The notes under the pieces: model-generated
What the model was told of the DNA's origin: nothing
Database searches by the model: none
The model's input: the letters and a program-made list of their open reading frames with translations, nothing else
Program-made: the position numbers and the translations under genes
Part shown: positions 35,923-46,944 of the stretch, one piece after another
Position numbering within the stretch: the stretch's first letter is position 1
Layout of the letters: the number at the start of each line of letters is the position of its first letter
NCBI GenBank assembly: GCA_019671005.1
Contig: CM033752.1
Coordinates: forward strand, 17,864,969 to 17,928,968
Reading direction: 5' to 3'
Length of the DNA: 64,000 bases
Origin: Hibiscus mutabilis
Lineage: Eukaryota; Streptophyta; Magnoliopsida; Malvales; Malvaceae

Positions 35923-36459
35923 ATGAAGAACAAGCCATCTGTTTTGGTGAAACAGATGATCTCTTCTGTGGCAGCCAAAGCCAAATCCATGGCAGCCAAG
36001 GGCAAAATGAATGCAGCCAAAGCCAGGCTCATCATGTTAACATTGTTGAAAAGCAAGAAGTCGGTTTTTCTCGGTTCTATCTCCAACAAGATTCATGGAC
36101 TCCTGGGCAACAAGGAGAGCAACCAGGAGCAAGAGCAAGACGACCGAAGCAAAGCCATTGTTCCGTATTCGTACGACTTCACATCTAATTACGGTGATGG
36201 TGATGAGGATGAGGATAAGTACCCTGACCTGACACACTCTTTGTTCGACGAGGAAATGGAGTTGGTGGCGGAAACTCAAGGCGGATCCGTCGTCGAGATG
36301 GTGAGGAACTCGAAAGAGGAAGAAGGAAAGGATTTCCGTTTGGAAGACGAGATCGATCACGTCGCCGACTTATTCATAACCAGGTTTTACAAACAAATGC
36401 GCTTGCAGAAGCTCCTGTCTTTCAAGAGGTATCAAGAAATGATGGAGAGAAGCGTTTAG
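35923..36459 (+). CDS. DUF761 domain protein (cotton-fiber-protein-like), intact
   Basis: Single-exon frame of 178 residues, ATG to TAG, with no break. N-terminus basic and Ala/Lys-rich (residues 1-48, SVAAKAKSMAAKGKMNAAKA). A polar Gln/Glu/Asp middle includes an acidic run at about 91-99 (GDGDEDEDK). The C-terminal DUF761 motif (about 143-176) has EIDHVADLFITRF and a basic LQKLLSFKRY stretch. No signal peptide; any membrane segment is unconvincing. DUF761 proteins are plant-specific, often annotated as cotton fiber expressed protein; their biochemical role is not established. TATA box at 35,808 and AATAAA at 36,746 support a complete transcription unit. The GC content and absence of repeats contrast with the flanks, so this is probably the only functional host gene here. 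Confidence 0.9.
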   Translation: MKNKPSVLVKQMISSVAAKAKSMAAKGKMNAAKARLIMLTLLKSKKSVFLGSISNKIHGLLGNKESNQEQEQDDRSKAIVPYSYDFTSNYGDGDEDEDKYPDLTHSLFDEEMELVAETQGGSVVEMVRNSKEEEGKDFRLEDEIDHVADLFITRFYKQMRLQKLLSFKRYQEMMERSV

Positions 36460-36745
36460 ATTAGGGATTTAAATTGCAGTTGTGATTTCGTTTTTGGTCA
36501 TAATAATTTATCGCGGCTACAAATTTAACCGATGTTATAATGTTCATTGGAAACCGCTAATTTCTACAATAACAATTTCGGATAATACCGTTATTGTTAT
36601 AACGATAGCGGAGTGCTATTTAAATCTCGCCTTTACACATTTAGTTGTTTACTACCTTTTGCTTGCTTCCTGTTTCTTTTATTTTGCTTTTTAATTTCTA
36701 AATATGAGAAAATTACGTTCATGGGACTGTTCTTCGTACAAGATC

Positions 36746-36751
36746 AATAAA
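36746..36751 (+). terminator. Polyadenylation signal for the DUF761 gene
   Basis: AATAAA 287 bases after the stop codon, followed by T/G-rich sequence. Other near-matches exist, so this is a candidate. Confidence 0.4.
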
Positions 36752-38527
36752 ATTTGTAAAATATACTAAGTAAACTCACATTTATTCACGTTTCATGTTC
36801 GTTACGAAATATGTTTGGTTTCATGATATAAATAAATAAATAGTCTAGTAGAGAGCAGAGTGACGGAGCAATTGCATTCTCATTTTATTAGAAAATATGT
36901 ATAGATTAGTGTTATTTTCTTTAAAAAAAAACATAAGTTAATGTGTAAAGGGAAAAACAAAGTATACTTATTTTGGAGATTTACTAGTTGGCCTAATGGT
37001 TAAAGAATGATCATATTGTCCCATCTTATATGAGTTCGATTTTCGGTATGAAAATACAAACTCTCTATTTAATAAAAAATATATACCCATTTTGAAAATT
37101 AAATATTTTTGACCTTTTTAATTTTTAAATCCGCCACTAATAGACAGGTTAATAAATAAGGCAATCACTATTTATAAATGTTTGATCCTCATAAACGAGG
37201 AACCTACATGACTCAGGATTTTCTTTTCTAAGTGTTTACCAACTTTTTATGATTCTTAGCTTTCCAGCTAAGAAACTTTCACTCAGTTTTAACATCAGAC
37301 GAAAAAATTATAATAATTTGAACTGTAAACTGTAACTTTTCTTTTGTTGGTCCGACTATAAGTCGATTAATTCAGGTTAAGGGTTTATATAATCCTCTTT
37401 TAATAAAATTATTTTTATCGAGAAAAAAAATAACACTTCCATAAGTGAAATTAATTGGGTCTACGATCTAAACTAACGGTCTATTAAAAACTTCTCTAAA
37501 TTGTTTTTTTAAGGAATAAGATTTTTCATATACGAGGATTGATGCTAGATCGAGCTGTGCTTTCAACCGAACAATCTTGTCTACTATCCTTAAACTCAAG
37601 TATGTTTCAAGTGTGAGCTTCAAACCAAAATCATAAACACAAAATACATGAATTACAAAGTCAACTAGCTTTTTATATAGATCTTAAATTATAAGTTATT
37701 TGGTTGATGTTAATAATTGTAATCTCTCATAAATTTAAAATCAAAACTATAAATTCAAAATTATTTTGTGTTCAATAAAATAACACAAAATACTTTTCTC
37801 CTAATTTTGGGCAGAACTTTTCTGAGGAAAACTTGTGTTGTATTTTTTTTATTAAGTAGGGAGGTATTTTTATATTTTCAAGCCAAAAATATTGAGATTC
37901 GAATCCATACAATATAGGATAGATAGCATGAACATTATTGGTCACTCGACCAATTAATGTATCTTATATAGATAACTATTACTTTTTCATACGATGCAAT
38001 AAATTATTATATGTAAAATTAAAATATGTTAAAATAATTTAAGAATGATAACATTTGTAGAATATATTTAGAAATTAAATATGTAATTTTAAAATATAAT
38101 ATTTCATTTAATAAAATATTTAAAAGTCAGGGGATGAGACATTAGATTCCTTAAGCAAGGTCAATGGTCGAATCTTGGCATTATAAATGGAGAAAACTAT
38201 GTTGGGAGGGTCACCCCATAATAAGTCTATGCAAAATTCGATCTGCGATGGATCAAAAATCAGTGGTTAAACTAAACAAATATTTAAAAGTTTAATTTTA
38301 AAAGAAAATTAAATTGATAACAAACATCACTAATATGACAATTTGTATAAATGACCATTTTTTTAAAAAAAAAAACTAGTTGCAATTGTATCCCATTAAT
38401 TTGTAATTTGTTAATAATTAATTAATAATTAAATAAATCTTTCAAATTTGTTTAGGTTTTAGGTTAGGGAGATGGGCCAAAAATAAGTTTGGGTTTTTTT
38501 GGATTTATTAGTATTTGTTTTTTGGTT
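36752..38527. other. Intergenic, AT-rich; tRNA-derived fragments
   Basis: No supported coding sequence. Contains a Pol III-type promoter pair (see 36,989) and, at about 38,125-38,285, a segment with GGTCGAATC followed by ATAAATGGAGAAAAC and GGGAGGGTCACCCCATAATA that looks like an old SINE body. The latter is a weak call. Confidence 0.4.
36989..37042 (+). repeat. tRNA-derived SINE head (A and B boxes)
   Basis: TGGCCTAATGG (36,989) matches the A-box consensus TRGYNNARNGG at all positions. GTTCGATTT (37,034) matches the B box at 8 of 9. Start-to-start distance is 45 bases, as in tRNA genes. No tRNA cloverleaf, so a SINE remnant is likelier than a gene. Confidence 0.45.
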
Positions 38528-38986
38528 TAAGAGCGTAAGAAGCCTTTAAAGTTTTGAAAAAATTAATTAAGTTTTTAATTTTTTTTACACTCAATTAAGC
38601 CATTAAACCAAGAAATTTAATCAATTAAGTCATTTGACCAATTTTGACAGTAAATCCTAATAGATTTTTCTTTAGATATTATTGGCACATGATACACTAC
38701 AATTATATAATGTTGCATTTACATATTTTTTTCAAAAAATATTATTTTTATAAATTTGTATTTTTTTTTAGAATTTTTAGAACTTTTAAAGAATTTTTTT
38801 AAAATGAAATAAGAAAATTTTGAAAATGTTAAGTGGAAACAGTATGACACGACGCACTGCACCAACAGATCCAAAAAATTGTCAAGATTTTATGGTCAAA
38901 ATTTGTCAAAATGCTTAATGGATTAAATTCATTGATTCAAGGGCTTAATTGGGTGAAAAAAAATTCAAGGGCTTCTTGCAGCCTTA
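38528..38986. mobile_element. Non-autonomous TIR element (MITE-like, about 459 bp)
   Basis: The left arm (TAAGAGCGTAAGAAGCC..., then ACACTCAATTAAGCC and AATTTAATCAATTAAG) recurs inverted at the right end (on -: TAAGGCTGCAAGAAGCC..., CACCCAATTAAGCC, AATTTAATCCATTAAG). Arms are about 120 bases with about 75-80 percent identity by eye. No ORF. Target duplication not identified. Long arms suggest MULE-type. Confidence 0.7.
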
Positions 38987-39000
38987 TATCTTATTTTTAA

Positions 39001-40073
39001 GGTAAACTACACCAATAGTCACCGAACTATCGTTTTTTCCTATTTTGATCTCCAAACTATTTTTTTAACATTATGTTTTCTTCTTATTTTAATCACAAAC
39101 TGTTAAAAAATAACGAAAATACTGATGTGGATTTATTTTCTATTATTCATTTACTTTTTTAACATTTTTTTCTCTCCTCATATCTGTAGGTGAACAAAGA
39201 AAAGCAAAGGAAAATTCCAAATTATAGTTAAGTTATGGGCATTGGGGTGATTCGATCCCTGAAACCTCTCAAGCAAAGGTCCAACCGTTGGCCACTGAAC
39301 TAAGCTTACCAACTCAAATAAATTCAACAAAACTTGGTATTTATGTTATAACAATTTACTGCCACAAAATAAAGACGGATTAATGCAAGGAAGTGCATTC
39401 GAACCCATGATTAAATTTGAAATCAAAAATTATTTTCTGTTTGAGAATAAAAGATAATAAATATTTATTTATTTTATAAAATTAGTATTAAAATATAAAA
39501 ATTAAATTTATATTATTTATTTATGATAGAATATAAATTTTAAATTATTAATTTATATTTAAAAATCAAAAATCTCCAAGGATATTTCGCCTTGGAAATT
39601 TATATTCTAAATAAATTTTAAATTATTTATGATAATTTGTGTTTGATTTTCAAATTTAATCACAGTTAAAGATATATATTAGATTTGTTCAAAAAAAAAT
39701 TTTTAACTTATATCAGTGGCTAAATATTTTAATAAGAGGGCATGAGTTCGAATCTATTACTTGCATCAATCATTTTTTGTGACTCTAAGTTGGTATAAAA
39801 TAAATAAGAGTTTTGCTGAAATTTAAACAATCATTTGTAAACTTTATCGGTCGAATAAATTTAAAGAAAAAATAATACATTGAGAGAGAAAATTGCTAAT
39901 AAATAAATAATAAAAAAATAAATTTACGTCAGCATTTTTTTTTACTTTTTAACGTTGGTTACTAAAATAGAAAGAAATCGTAACGTTAATGACAGTGTTG
40001 CTAAAAAAATAGTCCGGTGATTAAAATAAAAAAAATGATAGTTCAGTGACTGGCCCGGGTAAAATTTGGTTTA
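39001..40073. mobile_element. Non-autonomous TIR element (about 1.07 kb)
   Basis: Left end TAAACTACACCAATAGTCAC, CGAACTATCGTTTTTT, then CAAACTATTTTTTTAAC. On -, the right end reads TAAACCAAATTTTACCCGGG, CCAGTCACTGAACTATCATT, then CGGACTATTTTTTTAGC. Inside are a tRNA-like Pol III promoter on - (39,249-39,302) and a weaker one on + (about 39,713-39,745). No coding capacity. It begins 14 bases after the previous TIR element. Confidence 0.65.
39249..39302 (-). repeat. tRNA-derived SINE head inside TIR element
   Basis: On -: TAGTTCAGTGG (complement of 39,292-39,302) is a perfect A box and GATCGAATC (complement of 39,249-39,257) a perfect B box, spaced 45 bases start to start. The acceptor stem does not pair, so it is not a tRNA gene. 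Confidence 0.55.
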
Positions 40074-40560
40074 TAGAATTATTATACATGATTAATATAT
40101 GAATGTCCCTAATTGGAAGTCTAACATGCTATAATAGCCGAGACATATTGCATACATTCAGATTTGTAAATGATCTAATATTATTAACATGGATTATTTG
40201 TTTTGTATAATTCCATACTTGTATTTAGATAACTCACTAAAACGTTGAATTCAACAAGTGATTTTAGTGGAAGAAATAATAATGTTCATAGTAAGAGACT
40301 TGGATTCAAAGCGCTTTATTTACAAGATGTGCGTGCATTACCTTGTATGTTTACTATTTTTATTTTCTATTTTCATTTTCAGTTTTCCAAAAATAGAAAT
40401 CATATTTGGTTAATAGAAATGAAAACTTGTGTTTAGAAATGAAAATGTGTATGATATATAGTTTTTTTTAAAATGGGAATGAACAAAATAATTGCTCAAT
40501 AATTAAACTAAAATATAATTATTAGAAAAATATTATTATAACTATAAAAATATGATTAAG
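40074..40560. other. Intergenic, nothing recognised
   Basis: AT-rich; a 63-codon open stretch at 40,245 has no recognisable domain. Confidence 0.5.
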
Positions 40561-40960
40561 CATACAACCTAAACCCCTAAATTTTAAACCCTAAACTAAA
40601 ACCACAACCCTAAAACTAAAAGACACGTGTAAACTAAAGCATACACGTACTGTGTATCAAAGTTTTTTCCTTTTTGGGTAAAACTTTGATACACAGGCTG
40701 TGTAAAACTAATTTTACACAAGCTTGTGTATTTACACTATAAAAACTCAAATCCTAAATTCTTAACCCTAAACCCTAAAAAACTAAACCCTATACACTAA
40801 ATTCTAAACACTAACCTTAAATTCTAAATCATCCAACCTAAACTCCTAAACTTTAAACCCTAAACTAAAACCCTAACCCCTAAAACTAAAAGGCACGTGT
40901 AAACTAAAACTTACACAGCCTGTATATTAAAGTTTTTTTCTTTTTAAAAATGGTATTTGT
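40561..40960. repeat. Direct duplication with telomere-like AAACCCTAA runs and a perfect hairpin
   Basis: A block CCTAAA(C)CCCTAAA...TTTAAACCCTAAACTAAAAC...ACACGTGTAAACTAAA at about 40,567-40,670 is repeated at about 40,838-40,945. Between and within are degenerate CCCTAAA units, the plant telomere heptamer. A 17-base perfect inverted repeat (40,650-40,666 with 40,680-40,696, arm CTGTGTATCAAAGTTTT) has a 13-base loop. Possibly a degenerate foldback element. Confidence 0.6.
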
Positions 40961-42069
40961 TATCTATAACCAAACGACCCTAAATCTCTTTAAAAAAACA
41001 TGCTCACAAATTTCTGCTCATTAGTCACCAAGGAGGAATAGTCTTGGCCTTTTATAGTCGTGAATGAGAAAAAATGATATCAAATTCGTCTAAATACCTC
41101 ACCAAAATCTCCTTGTTGTTTATCTTTATCTATTCAAAAGATTATCCTAAAAATTTAATCGAATATAAAAATTAAAGAATAAATTGTTTTTTTTCAAAAT
41201 TAGAGCACTACTAAGGGAGGTTCTGCCATGTGTGCGATTAAAGTTAGTGTAAACTGAGTAATATTTAGAAATGTAACATTTATGATTATTTCTCAAATAC
41301 ATGGATTTGTTAGATGCCTATTTTGTAGTGAATTTGAAATTACTAATATATTTTTTGTATTTGATAAAAATCCATGTTTTTGATCATTTCATCTATATAT
41401 TAGACCGAATATGCATTTCGTTCTTATCATTTACATAGCAAATGAAATCCAAATCTAAATGATCAAACTCGAGTTCCCAATTGGAGCATTTGAGAAATAT
41501 AAGCAAAAAGGAATACCTTTCTCAGGAAGGAGCTATATCTTGATTGAGTTGCTTACAATCATGATTAAGGTTTTCTATTCAATCTTAGTTGCATGTTTTC
41601 AGATTTACTGTTAGAAGATGTTGATTACTTTCAAGGTCTGCACTTTGGAACTTAGAGCTAGGGATTCTTTTTTCTTTTGTATGGAACTAGTGTCATATGA
41701 AGGATCCAATGGCCAGATAAAGACTAGTGATCGTATGAAATTCTCAAATAAATAGCTTAATTGGTATAATGCAAAAGGGAAATAGAAAACCGAATGATCC
41801 CTAAGACTCATACCTTGGATTCGTTGATTGCATTACACAACCGTGAAAAGAAAAGAAAGCCTCATACATAGAATTCCTTAATTGCATCACACTGTCCAAG
41901 GTAGATGTATGAGAATGTACTTGACCCCCAATTGAAATCTGATTAAACTTGACTTGAAAGCAAAACTTATAAGGAGAACAACCTAAGATACTAAACTCTT
42001 AATGTGATTGTAAAATACTAAATATAATTGTAATTCAATTCAACACCAATGGTATCAAACTTTATGGAA
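40961..42069. other. Intergenic, nothing recognised
   Basis: AT-rich, no ORF with recognisable domain. Ends at the copia insertion site. Confidence 0.5.
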
Positions 42070-42074
42070 TATTT

Positions 42075-42599
42075 TGTTGGAAAATGGCTTGAAATTCAAA
42101 GCCTTTGTCAAAGATGGCAACCACCAAAGTCCAAAGTGGTTGCACCTAATATTGAAAATGGTTGGGTAAGTAGGAAATAATTAATGGGAAAATTATTTTA
42201 TGGTCCTTAAAGATTAGGCTATTTTTAAGTTAGCCCTTGGAACTCAACTATAAATAGGCCTAACCATTTCCATTTTCAAGTGTACCAAGTCAAGTATTGA
42301 GAGTTCTATTGACTTTTAAATTCCTTGCTATTCTTTTGTATTAGAGTGGTGCAAGGTGTAGTTAAATATTTTCTCAGGTGTACTTGGGGTATCGGGATTG
42401 TAAGAATAGTCTATGTGTTGTAACAATTTTCACATAGTTGTTTCTCGAGTTGTCTTTGACAACAGTCGTATTTTTTTCTCTGGTTGGGAGTTTCCATGTA
42501 AAAAACTTGTGTTCTTTTATTGTATTGTTTTCTAGTTTATTTCTCTATTTTAGTTGGTTAATCTTAAGGGGGAATTGTTCCGCACTTTGATTCCCAACA
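42075..42599 (+). repeat. 5' LTR of the gag-only copia element
   Basis: TGTTGG...CCAACA; contains a GTAGTTAAATATTTTCTC block and CAACAGTCGT, shared with the 3' LTR. Confidence 0.9.
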
Positions 42600-42601
42600 A
42601 T

Positions 42602-42613
42602 TGGCATCAGAGC
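42602..42613 (+). other. Primer binding site of the copia element
   Basis: TGGCATCAGAGC, one change from the initiator tRNA-Met complement TGGTATCAGAGC, two bases after the LTR. Confidence 0.85.
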
Positions 42614-42890
42614 GAGGTCGAATGAGTGATAATTTTCTTATCCTCGTGGTTGCAACATTATCTGAACCTCCATTTTGAAAAAGAAAATTTTTCACGGTTA
42701 CTTTGAGTTCATGGTTTCGTGGAGATTGTTCTTGGCTTCTTCTCGATTGATGGTTACTTGGTAGTGTGGCAATGCATGTCTAGGAAAGTTCTGGCTAAGG
42801 AAAGACTTGGTATTTGAGTGATCCTTGTGATCCACCTCTCTTTCCTGGGAACTACCTGGTGCATTGTTCACGCATTACATTCAGTTGTGA

Positions 42891-43660
42891 TGACATCCGC
42901 TATGAAGTGCGACATAGAGAAATTTGATGGAAAGATCAACTTTGCTTTATGGCAAATAAACATGAAAGACATGTTAATATAATTGAGGATGCACAAGGCA
43001 CTAAAAGGAAAGCCTGCCAACAATGATTAGGGAAAAGTCGGCTCTAGTATGAGTGATAAAGATTGGGAGGATCTTGATTTGAGAGTAGCAAGTTCAATTA
43101 GCTTGGCTTTGGCAAAGAATGTTCTTCCTAATGTGAAAGGAATCTCTGGTGCAAAAGAGATTTGGGAGAAACTTGAAGCATTGTACCAAGGGAAAGGCAT
43201 TTCAAGAAGATTTCACCTTAAGGAGCAGTTTCATACTTTGTGTATGGATGAAGGTTCCAAGATCTCATATCATCTCGGTGCACTCAATCATATTGTCACT
43301 AAATTAGAGTCTATTTGAGTTAAGATCGATGATGGAGATAAAGTTCTAAGGCTTAGATTGTCTCTTCCGACTTCTTATGAACACATGAAACCTATTTTGA
43401 TGTATGGGAAGGAAAATCTGGAATTTTCAGAGATTGCCAATAAGCTCATTTCTGAGGAGAGAAGGTTGAAGAATGGAGGTCGTGATTCCACAGTTCGTGG
43501 TTCAATAGAATCGGTATTGGTAGTGAACGAGAAGAAGAAAAAGAAATGTGGTTTGCTAGAAGTGTGGAAAGGCTGAGCATGAAAGAAAAAATTGTCCAGG
43601 AGGAGCAAGTTCGGAAAAAAGGCTCCGAATCAGAAACTAGCTTCGTTTCGCTTGTCACGG
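42891..43660 (+). pseudogene. Copia Gag (UBN2/retrotran_gag type), degenerate
   Basis: Starts at about 42,891 with MTSAMKCDIEKFDGKINFAL. Stops follow at about 42,979 and 43,028, then SMSDKDWEDLDLRVASSISL, the gag core (GAKEIWEKLEALYQGKGISR, LKEQFHTLCMDEGSKISYHL), a TGA at about 43,316, then LRLSLPTSYEHMKPILMYGK and EEKKK-rich sequence. The zinc-knuckle region at about 43,535-43,610 is frameshifted (KCG...AEHERKNC in another frame). Copia Gag forms the particle and binds RNA. Beyond 43,660 the frame decays into remnants of the protease region. The truncation of pol is clean; the 3' LTR follows 300 bases later. Confidence 0.85.
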
Positions 43661-43969
43661 GAGATGATTTTCTTCTATAAAGTTGAGAAGTATGTCCTCA
43701 TGGTATCTTTGCTTTACCATGGAAGAGGATATGTTGCTTCTAGTGGATCTCATAGTATACACGAGCATTGGTTGGCATTGATGCAAGGTGTGTGGTGTTG
43801 ATGGTTGATGAACTTCTAAAGGGAGCCAACATGGAAATTGCACCATAAGTTTCAGCATTTCCGACGTGTCGAGGTTTATTTTTATAAAGGTGTACTTTTT
43901 ATGGTGGAGTACGACAATTTCTGTTTTGAAGTTGTGAAAGCGGTGGAATTTCAAGTCATGGTGGAGATT

Positions 43970-44495
43970 TGTTGGAAAATAGCTTGAAATTCAAAGCCTT
44001 TGTCAAAGATGGCAACCACCAAAGTCCAAAGTGGTTGCACCTAATATTGAAAATGGTTGGGTAAGTAGGAAATAATTAATGGGAATATTATTTTTTGGTC
44101 CCTAAAGATTAGGGTATTTGTAAGTTAGTCCTTGGAACTCAACTCTAAATAGGCCTAACCATTTCCATTTTCAAGTGTACCAAGTCAAGTATTGAGAGTT
44201 CTATTTGGCTTTTAAATTCCTTGTTATTCTCTTGTATTAGAGTGGTGCAAGGTGTAGTTAAATATTTTCTCGAGTGTACTTGGGGTATCGGGATTGTGAG
44301 AATAGTCTATGTGTTGTAACAATTTTTACATAGTGGTTTCTCGAGTTGTCTTTGACAACAGTCGTGGTTTTTTCTCCGGTTGGGAATTTCCACGTAAAAA
44401 TCTTGTGTTCTTTTTATTGTATTGTTTTTTAGTTTATTTCTCTATTTTATCCGGCTAATCTCAAGGGGAATTATTCCGCACTTTGATTCCCAACA
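43970..44495 (+). repeat. 3' LTR of the gag-only copia element
   Basis: Preceded by purine-rich GGTGGAGAT (PPT). Same ends as the 5' LTR and flanked by TATTT. Confidence 0.9.
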
Positions 44496-44500
44496 TATTT

Positions 44501-44920
44501 TATATTGATCTCAAACTTCAAAACATATCAATTAAATCCCCATTTCAAAATGACCATGAAATGACAGATGCCATATGATGTGTTAATTACAAAAAAGTCA
44601 CTTTGTTGATGTAGATTTTTTTTCTCTTTATAAATAAATACAGAATAATTAATATTATAATTTGAATTAATTTTTTGAGAATACAGTTAATTTATAGACA
44701 TATAAAATATTTACTTAATTAGTTTTATACAAACTATTTCTTTTTGTTTCTTTCCTTTTCCTTTGTCATTTTATCTTCTTCATAGTTTGTATTAAATAAT
44801 ACCTTCTTTGGAAAGATGCTCATCATTTTTTTTATCACAATATTCATAGGTATTAAGAGCCCAAACCTACTGTCATCAATGAGGAAAATCAAAATCATTT
44901 ATAGCATAGAACACTACTAG
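44501..44920. other. Intergenic, AT-rich
   Basis: Nothing recognised between the copia element and the integrase fragment. Confidence 0.5.
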
Positions 44921-44924
44921 TGCC

Positions 44925-45395
44925 ATTCAAGCCTATGTTAAGGAATGTGAAGTTTGTCAGATAACTATATGTGAGCATGTGGCTAAAACAGGGTTGTTAC
45001 AACCCCTGCCCATACCACAACAAGCATGGAAGGTTATCATCATGGATTTCATAGAAGGATTGCCACAATCTATAAAATTCAATTGTATACTGGTGATCAT
45101 TGATAAGTATACAAAATATTGTCATTTTTTAGCCCTGCCACTTCCTTATACTACACTGGAAGTTGCTAGATTATACTTGGATCAAGTATATAAGCAACAT
45201 GGGCCTCCTAAAATAGCTATTTCAGACAGGGATAAGGCTTTTATAAGTCTCTTTTAGAAGGAACTAATGAAACAACTAGGGACTACAACACTGTTCAGCA
45301 CTGCCTATCATCCTAAAACAGATGAACAAACTGAAAGGTTGAATCAATGCTTAGAATAGTACCTAAAAACATGTGCTTCATGAAGCCTGTAGGTG
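44925..45395 (+). pseudogene. Ty3/gypsy integrase core fragment
   Basis: Begins with the end of the zinc-binding domain (AYVKECEVCQ), then GLLQPLPIPQQAW and the catalytic core: MDFIEGLP (first Asp), ILVIIDKYTKYCHFLALPLP, HGPPKIAISDRDKAF (second Asp), and after a TAG at 45,255, TAYHPKTDEQTERLNQCLE (catalytic Glu). All three DDE residues remain but two stops break the frame, and no RT or LTR of this element is attached. An isolated fragment, probably left by deletion. Confidence 0.88.
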
Positions 45396-45714
45396 GGTCA
45401 AATGGCAACATCAAGCTGAATGGTGATATGAAAAAATAAAATTTGAGATCCAAAATAAGATTTATGTGTACTAGTTTAGTGCATACACCGTCTCAACGTT
45501 TACAATTATAGGAGAAAACCATAAGTCGTTATTATTTTAATACAGTTCTGAATCTAATGAAAATGTGTTCGAGGAATGGACACAGTCTTGAGATGGCAAG
45601 AAACAATCAACCATAAGTTATTATTGTTAACACAATTTTTTTAGATAGATACCCGCTTTTTTAAGGTTTGAATTCGACGAGTCAATAATTCGGATCACTC
45701 GAATTATATAGTTT
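45396..45714. other. Non-coding, nothing recognised
   Basis: Two loose ACCATAAGT(C/T)(G/A)TTATTATT copies at about 45,510 and 45,611, otherwise unremarkable. Confidence 0.4.
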
Positions 45715-46944
45715 TACATATTAGGAAGACTTGCGATAAGTCTACCTGGTTTATATATCAGCATGATATTTATGTCATTGATCATATGATTGACATATTT
45801 TAAATATGTCAAAGATTTAATATAAATGCATGGATCACTAGTTATATATGATGTTATATTATGAATGTTATTCAGGTATGAACTGCCTAATGTTAAATTA
45901 TACTGATATACATTGCCATGGAAGGAATAAATACGGAAATTATGCCCAAATAAGTCATTGAGGGACAGGGTATAGTTGGCATGCCATAGAGTCGAGCAGC
46001 ACGCTGTATATTCGAGTATCCGAGATAGCACTAAAGTGTATATAAAGTACACTTAGTGTATGGTTAGCACTGCCTTATAAATGTGCGGATGGTTAGCACG
46101 GCCTTATAAACGTGTGGATGGTGGGCACGACCTTATGAGTATTAGCACTTCGGTGCATCTTTGACTCGTGTACCAGGGTCCCCATAGGTTATATTTGGGC
46201 TATGAATTACTCGATAAATAATTGATAAACGGGCTAAAGAGTTTATACACTCTTAAAGTTATGGCAAGTATATTGGTAAGAAATTTATATCTGGTTTATA
46301 TTATGTTGATATATGAGGAACATGAAGGTAAGCTATATCTAGTGATTCAAAATGCATGAATACGGTTACATGTTATTATTTATAGTTATGTTATATTGCA
46401 CTGAACATTACTATTGCCTCACTAAGTATATACTTAGCGTGTGATGGTTTTCAAGGGTAGGTAAAAAGCAGAAATCGGAGACTTATACGAAATATAAATA
46501 CGGTATCAATAATAACATCCTTTGATGTGTTTTGATGTTTCTAGATGACATGTATATGTTAAAGTAATTGGTTATATATTAGTTTATATATGATTTGTAA
46601 TAATATATTAACTAGTTATGTTTATAGTGGATGATAAGTAATTATATGAAGTTAAAATCGGGTAATAACTAGATAAGGGTAATTAGAGAAATCGGGTAGA
46701 TTTTTATTTTAGGCATTTTTTAGGCAGTTATATTCCTTATATATTATAGAAAAGAATTGTTAAGTTGCTGTCTAAAATCGGACTCAATTATGTTGGTTAA
46801 AAATTTGAAATATGACTCTCCGCGATAAAAGGTAAAATAAATAATTATAATTTTTCTTATAAATATAATAAGGGAAATGTTGTTATATTCTTTATGTGAC
46901 ACTCTAATTAGTATTGGGTATAGAATACTGGTTAGGGTGTTACA
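45715..46944 (+). mobile_element. LTR fragment, same family as the solo LTR at 16,604-20,436
   Basis: Antiparallel to about 16,604-17,830. Shared blocks include GACATATTTTAAATATGTC, AAATAAGTCATTGAGGGACA, and TAGTTGGCATGCCATAGAGT. Ends GGTTAGGGTGTTACA. It includes three tandem copies of a (T/G)AGCAC(T/G)GCCTTATAAA-type unit at about 46,065-46,135. The 5' part of the LTR is missing. Confidence 0.75.

Larger units (their letters stand above)
42070..44500 (+). mobile_element. Complete gag-only copia retrotransposon (TR-GAG type), with TSD
   Basis: Element 42,075-44,495 flanked by exact 5-bp TATTT duplications (42,070-42,074 and 44,496-44,500). Two LTRs (525 and 526 bp) start TGTTGGAAAAT and end TTCCCAACA. 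PBS, a gag pseudogene and PPT lie between; protease, integrase, RT and RNase H are absent. By eye the LTRs differ at roughly 5 percent of sites. The layout matches non-autonomous TR-GAG elements, which would depend on a partner for reverse transcription. Present stops in gag suggest it is now inactive. Confidence 0.88.

Noticed and set aside
35895..36188. 97-codon frame overlapping the DUF761 gene in another frame
   Set aside because: Shadow of the 178-residue frame; no domain.
39249..39302. tRNA gene on -
   Set aside because: A and B boxes are perfect but the acceptor and anticodon stems do not pair; a SINE head explains it.
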